Below are positions 5,525 to 8,224 of a stretch of DNA of 8,224 bases, piece by piece; position 1 is the first letter of the stretch; the number at the start of each line of letters is the position of its first letter. The position numbers and the translations under genes are program-made. Origin of the DNA: Leptotrichiaceae bacterium (GTDB taxonomy: Bacteria > Fusobacteriota > Fusobacteriia > Fusobacteriales > Leptotrichiaceae); contig JAUNKI010000083.1 in assembly GCA_030532815.1 (NCBI GenBank), positions 1 to 8,224 of the forward strand, read 5' to 3'. The notes under the pieces are model-generated. The model saw nothing but the letters and a program-made list of their open reading frames with translations, was not told the origin of the DNA and ran no database searches.

Positions 5525-6586
5525 ATGATAAAAAATGCAGCATTTACGGAAAGAAAGGAGGAATTAGTAAAGATTACTGAAATGTACAGCAAAAACTATA
5601 AAAAAACAGATGAGTTTTATAAAGAACAGGTAAATAAATTATTTAAAATAGAGAAAATAGAAAAAGGATTCGGGCAAAAATATTATATTAAAGGAATCAA
5701 ATCTGAGAATATGACAGGAGTACTTGAGAGGTACTGTTTAGATAATGAGTATGAAGTTTCAATTTTCAAACTCGACGGAGAAATGAAGGAAACTCTTAAT
5801 AATCCTCCTGTTTCAATAAATTTTGTTGAAATTATGTACTGTTTAAACGGAAAATATACATTTACATCAAATTTCGGTGAAAAGAAAAAAACGTACAGTT
5901 TTAAAAAGGGGGATATTGTCATTCATAGAGCAACAAGTGAAATAAAAAAATATGAAGTCGAAACGGAAAATCTTTATATGATATCAATTGATGTTTATCT
6001 GGATGAAATAATTTCCAATTTTTCAAAAAAGAAAAACAAGGAAAAAGGTGATGAGTGGAAAGAAAAAATACTGAATATGATGAAACAGGATGAAGTTTAT
6101 GTTATAAAAGCAAATGAAGAAATAGAAAACATATCAAAAGAGATAGAAAATTTTTCAATTAGTAATGTAAACGAATACTTGAGTTTTAAATCAAAAATCT
6201 TCCAGTTCATTATTATGATTTTAAATTTTCAATTTAATTCCATTGAAACTGAAGAAATTATTTCAGAAAATGCCAAAAAACTTTTGGAAAAATATCAGAT
6301 GTCGGAGTTACCTAACATAAAAAAAATATGTAAAATCATGAAGATAAGCAGATATCAATTACAGACGGCTTTTAAAAATACCGAAGGAGTAGGAATAATA
6401 AAATATTTAAGAAAGAAAAAAATGGAACATGCAAAATTAATGTTATTAACTACAACTAAAAGCATACTGGAAATTTCAAATGAAGTAGGATATGATAATC
6501 CGAGTAAATTTTCTGAAACCTTTAAAAATTATTTTGGAATGTTGCCGAATAAATATAGAAAAATGCATTATATAAACTTATCATAA
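5525..6586 (+). CDS. AraC-family regulator, PchR-like, copy 2 of 3
   Basis: Paralogue of the flanking regulators with the same layout in 353 residues. The sensor region includes VLERYCLD (66-73), EIMYCLNGKYTF (102-113) and KKGDIVIHRATSE (127-139). The linker, about 190-260, is rich in Glu and Lys. The double helix-turn-helix holds SRYQLQTAF (275-283) and ISNEVGYDNPSKFSETF (317-333), then YFGMLPNKYRK. The start is uncertain. ATG 5525 has no ribosome binding site. A near-perfect AAAGGAGG lies inside the frame at 5554-5561, but the next in-frame ATG (5582) is 20 bases beyond it, and only the rare start ATT (5573) lies closer. Aligned to copy 3, the N-terminal region before DEFY is 23 residues longer, so the true protein may begin after 5525. 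It also has an eight-residue tail after the conserved RK. Ligand and targets are unknown. Confidence 0.88.
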   Translation: MIKNAAFTERKEELVKITEMYSKNYKKTDEFYKEQVNKLFKIEKIEKGFGQKYYIKGIKSENMTGVLERYCLDNEYEVSIFKLDGEMKETLNNPPVSINFVEIMYCLNGKYTFTSNFGEKKKTYSFKKGDIVIHRATSEIKKYEVETENLYMISIDVYLDEIISNFSKKKNKEKGDEWKEKILNMMKQDEVYVIKANEEIENISKEIENFSISNVNEYLSFKSKIFQFIIMILNFQFNSIETEEIISENAKKLLEKYQMSELPNIKKICKIMKISRYQLQTAFKNTEGVGIIKYLRKKKMEHAKLMLLTTTKSILEISNEVGYDNPSKFSETFKNYFGMLPNKYRKMHYINLS

Positions 6587-6644
6587 AGTATAAAATCTAA
6601 GGAAAGGTAATTAATTATCATATAACTTAATATATATGTTAATT

Positions 6645-6650
6645 TAAAAT
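6645..6650 (+). promoter_or_regulatory. possible -10 just before the third AraC gene
   Basis: TAAAAT would place transcription near 6657, only five bases before the ATG at 6662, giving a nearly leaderless mRNA. No clear -35 is seen. The alternative is that copy 3 is expressed only by read-through from copy 2, whose stop is 75 bp upstream. Weak evidence. Confidence 0.2.
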
Positions 6651-6661
6651 AGAACATTATA

Positions 6662-7636
6662 ATGAAAAAGAGAAAAGATGAGCTTTATGAGAAAATATTA
6701 GGAAAAATTTTTGAAACAAAAAGAGTTGAAAAGGAATTCAGTGAAAAATATTATATTGCAGATAAAAAATCAAAAAAATTAAAAGGAATTTTTGAAAGAT
6801 ATCATTTTGAAGATAAATATGAATTATCCGTTATAAGTTTTAAAGGAAAAATAAAAGAGACGTTTGAAACTACGAAAAATCTGGTTAATTATATTGAAAT
6901 TATGTACTGTTTAAACGGAGAATGTACTTTTTGTTCCGAATATGATGAACATGAGAAAAAATATCATGCTAAAAAAGGTGATGTCATTGTCCACAGAATA
7001 AACAGCAATGTAAAAAAATACAGAATGGAAAGTCAGGATTTTGAATATCTGTCTGTTGATATTTATGTAGATAAAGTTGCTTCAAATTTTACTGAAATGA
7101 ATACAAAATCCGTAAAATGGAAAGAAGATATAAATGACATATTTAAAATTGATGAATTCCGTTTCGGAAAAACAAGTGAAGAAACTGACATATTGTCAGA
7201 AGAAATAAAAAATCTATCTGTAAAAAATATGAGTGATTATTTACTTTTAAAATCAAAAGTTTTTCAACTGATTACTGCAATTTTTATTTTACAGTATAAA
7301 AATCCTGAAAAAACAAATAAAATTATTGTTGATAGGACAAAAGCGGTTCTGGAAAATTATAAAATATCGGAACTGCCCTCAGTAAAAGAATTATGTGAAG
7401 TTTTGGATATCAGTAGATATCAATTGAAAATGGCATTTTTAAAAATCGAAAAAATGGAAATATCCAAGTATCTGAGAAAGAAAAAAATGGAGTACGCAAA
7501 ATTTCTGTTATTAAATACTGATAAAAATATATCGGAAATTGCAAATGAAACAGGGTATGAAAATCCGAGTAAATTTTCAAAATCATTTAAAAATTACTTT
7601 GGAGTATTACCGAATAAATATAGAAAAATTAATTAA
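6662..7636 (+). CDS. AraC-family regulator, PchR-like, copy 3 of 3
   Basis: Third tandem paralogue, 324 residues and the most compact. The sensor region has IFERYHFED (43-51), EIMYCLNGECTF (79-90) and KKGDVIVHRINS (104-115). The double helix-turn-helix carries SRYQLKMAF (251-259) and IANETGYENPSKFSKSF (293-309), then YFGVLPNKYRK. RYHFE replaces the RYC motif of the other two copies, and extra Cys (88, 91) follow the shared YCLNG, so ligand specificity may have diverged while the DNA-binding domain stayed alike. The ATG at 6662 is the only start available, since an in-frame TAG lies four codons upstream at 6650. No ribosome binding site is close; AAGGAAAGG at 6599-6607 is about 55 bases away. 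Two terminators follow, so it is the last gene of the array. Confidence 0.9.
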   Translation: MKKRKDELYEKILGKIFETKRVEKEFSEKYYIADKKSKKLKGIFERYHFEDKYELSVISFKGKIKETFETTKNLVNYIEIMYCLNGECTFCSEYDEHEKKYHAKKGDVIVHRINSNVKKYRMESQDFEYLSVDIYVDKVASNFTEMNTKSVKWKEDINDIFKIDEFRFGKTSEETDILSEEIKNLSVKNMSDYLLLKSKVFQLITAIFILQYKNPEKTNKIIVDRTKAVLENYKISELPSVKELCEVLDISRYQLKMAFLKIEKMEISKYLRKKKMEYAKFLLLNTDKNISEIANETGYENPSKFSKSFKNYFGVLPNKYRKIN

Positions 7637-7640
7637 AAAT

Positions 7641-7692
7641 AAAAAACTCTCTTTATATGGAAAATGTAATTTTTTATATAAAGAGTTTTTTT
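7641..7692 (+). terminator. first terminator after the AraC array
   Basis: CTCTTTATAT (7649-7658) pairs with ATATAAAGAG (7676-7685). After a two-base bulge, the A run at 7641-7646 pairs with the T run at 7686-7692. The stem with its seven-base T tail is a clear intrinsic terminator, and the A run may let it act on the other strand too. Confidence 0.85.
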
Positions 7693-7697
7693 ATAAA

Positions 7698-7742
7698 AAT
7701 CCAAAATTTAAAAAACAATATTTCTATTTTGGGTTATTTTTT
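7698..7742 (+). terminator. second, tandem terminator
   Basis: AATCCAAAAT (7698-7707) pairs with ATTTTGGGTT (7726-7735), ten pairs including one G-U, with an 18-base loop, and is followed by ATTTTTT. The T run is also the left arm of the palindrome TTATTTTTTAAAAAATAA (7734-7751). It lies directly after the first terminator, giving a double stop after the regulators. Confidence 0.6.
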
Positions 7743-7751
7743 AAAAAATAA

Positions 7752-8050
7752 AGGAGAAAAATAATCAAAAACTAATTATAATAAAAGAACAAAAATTATT
7801 TTATTATAAATAAAATGCTTAAATCATAAAAAAATAATAGGCTGTCATTCAGGAATAAAGTGTTTTAAAATAATAAAAAACATACAGTTTTAAGGAGGAA
7901 AAGTGAAGGAAATATGAAATTATTATAAAATAAAAAATAATTTTTAAGCTGTAAATTATGTGTTTTCAAAATGTAAATTACTGATTTTCTGCTTTAAAAA
8001 ATACTAAAAATATATAAAAATTGGAATTCGGAAAATTTTTCAATTTTTAG
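7752..8050. other. gap without a recognisable gene
   Basis: About 300 bases with stops in all frames and very high A+T. Visible items: a strong ribosome-binding sequence AAGGAGG (7892-7898) followed by only two tiny overlapping frames, GTG at 7903 (four codons) and ATG at 7914 (four codons). ATAGGCTGTCATTCAGG near 7837-7853 resembles the lipoprotein leader at 8106-8122. A hairpin AAAAATTG (8016-8023) / CAATTTTT (8041-8048) is also present. This could be the remains of a decayed gene, a small RNA region or simple spacer. Nothing is assigned. Confidence 0.4.
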
Positions 8051-8066
8051 TTTCTGTAAACAGAAA
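8051..8066. promoter_or_regulatory. perfect palindrome upstream of the lipoprotein promoter
   Basis: TTTCTGTAAACAGAAA is a perfect 16-bp palindrome. Its centre is about 44 bases before the predicted start, where an activator would contact RNA polymerase at a promoter lacking a -35. It matches the motif at 1718-1733 in 13 of 16 bases. The adjacent AraC proteins are possible binders, although AraC proteins usually use direct repeats rather than palindromes. Confidence 0.45.
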
Positions 8067-8090
8067 AAATAAATAAAAAAGAAAGGAAAA

Positions 8091-8096
8091 TATAAT
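8091..8096 (+). promoter_or_regulatory. -10 element of the lipoprotein gene
   Basis: TATAAT is a perfect -10, with AATAAA instead of a -35 at 8068-8073 (17-bp spacing). Predicted start near 8103, about 30 bases before the ATG. A good -10 without a -35, plus the palindrome just upstream, suggests an activated promoter. Confidence 0.5.
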
Positions 8097-8132
8097 CTGT
8101 CAAAAATAGGTTGTATTCAAGGTGATAAAAAT

Positions 8133-8224
8133 ATGAAAAAAGTATTAATCGGATTAGGACTGGGAACACTGATGATGTCATGTACAAATGCAAAGCTTAT
8201 AAACTATAATACTGACAGACTGGA
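8133..8224 (+). CDS. predicted lipoprotein, 5' end only
   Basis: Only the first 30 codons are present, and the gene runs past the window. The start MKKVLIGLGLGTLMMSC is a lipoprotein-type signal sequence: two Lys, a hydrophobic core at 4-15, and Cys17 in LMMSC, which would be lipid-modified after cleavage by signal peptidase II. The -3 Met is not the classical Leu, so the lipobox is fair rather than perfect. The visible mature part, TNAKLINYNTDRL, is polar and gives no family clue. AAGGTGAT (8119-8126), six bases before the ATG, supports the start. The mature protein would sit on a membrane surface. It follows the AraC array after a double terminator and has its own promoter, so it is a candidate target of those regulators, which is an inference from position only. 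Confidence 0.75.
   Translation, partial: MKKVLIGLGLGTLMMSCTNAKLINYNTDRL

Noticed and set aside
7539..7751. Plus-strand frame of 70 codons overlapping the end of AraC copy 3
   Set aside because: It is another frame of the helix-turn-helix coding sequence, runs through both terminators, and has no ribosome binding site.
4141..8132. AraC triplet as part of a new defence or toxin system
   Set aside because: All three are ordinary regulator layouts with intact double helix-turn-helix domains. No effector gene is present within the window.

Overview
The window comes from a very AT-rich, low-GC bacterium. Poly-A/T intergenic DNA, AGA/AAA/ATA-rich codons, strong GGAGG-type ribosome binding sites and the gene styles seen here fit the Fusobacteriota, most likely a Leptotrichia-like member of the Leptotrichiaceae. 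That placement is an inference from style, not a database match. The genetic code looks standard: tryptophan is TGG and TGA is used as a genuine stop (for example at 5400-5402). All supported genes are on the + strand.

Left block (1-1611): the end of a fatty-acid synthesis operon. It holds the last codons of fabH (3-oxoacyl-ACP synthase III), interrupted by an in-frame TGA, then a small four-helix membrane protein resembling the LiaI/LiaF-type membrane region, then a complete fabD (malonyl-CoA:ACP transacylase) closed by a hairpin terminator.

Second block (1612-2837): a Cof-type HAD phosphatase with its own extended -10 promoter and several dyad or repeated motifs in its control region. Its last codons run into a modular palindromic repeat of about 190 bp (2644-2837): a terminator-like hairpin, a second short hairpin and a 110-bp palindrome with nested arms.

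Third block (2838-4184): a zinc-dependent, probably NAD-linked, AdhP-type alcohol dehydrogenase transcribed alone. It has a good -35/-10 promoter, a structured leader of about 150 nt, a very strong ribosome binding site and a strong terminator. The protein carries a short Cys/His-rich C-terminal tail.

Right block (4185-8224): three tandem paralogous AraC-family regulators of the PchR-like type, with no recognisable terminator between them and two terminators in tandem after the last. About 380 bp without a recognisable gene follows. The window ends in the first 30 codons of a predicted lipoprotein. Its promoter has a TATAAT -10, no evident -35, and a perfect 16-bp palindrome centred near -44, which suggests activator control. 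The neighbouring AraC proteins are plausible but unproven activators. A related 16-bp motif (13 of 16 bases) precedes the HAD promoter.

I see no defence system, CRISPR array, transposase, tRNA or rRNA. The items most worth a second look are the fabH nonsense codon, the AraC triplet with its start-site oddities, the nested palindromic element and the shared dyad motif.
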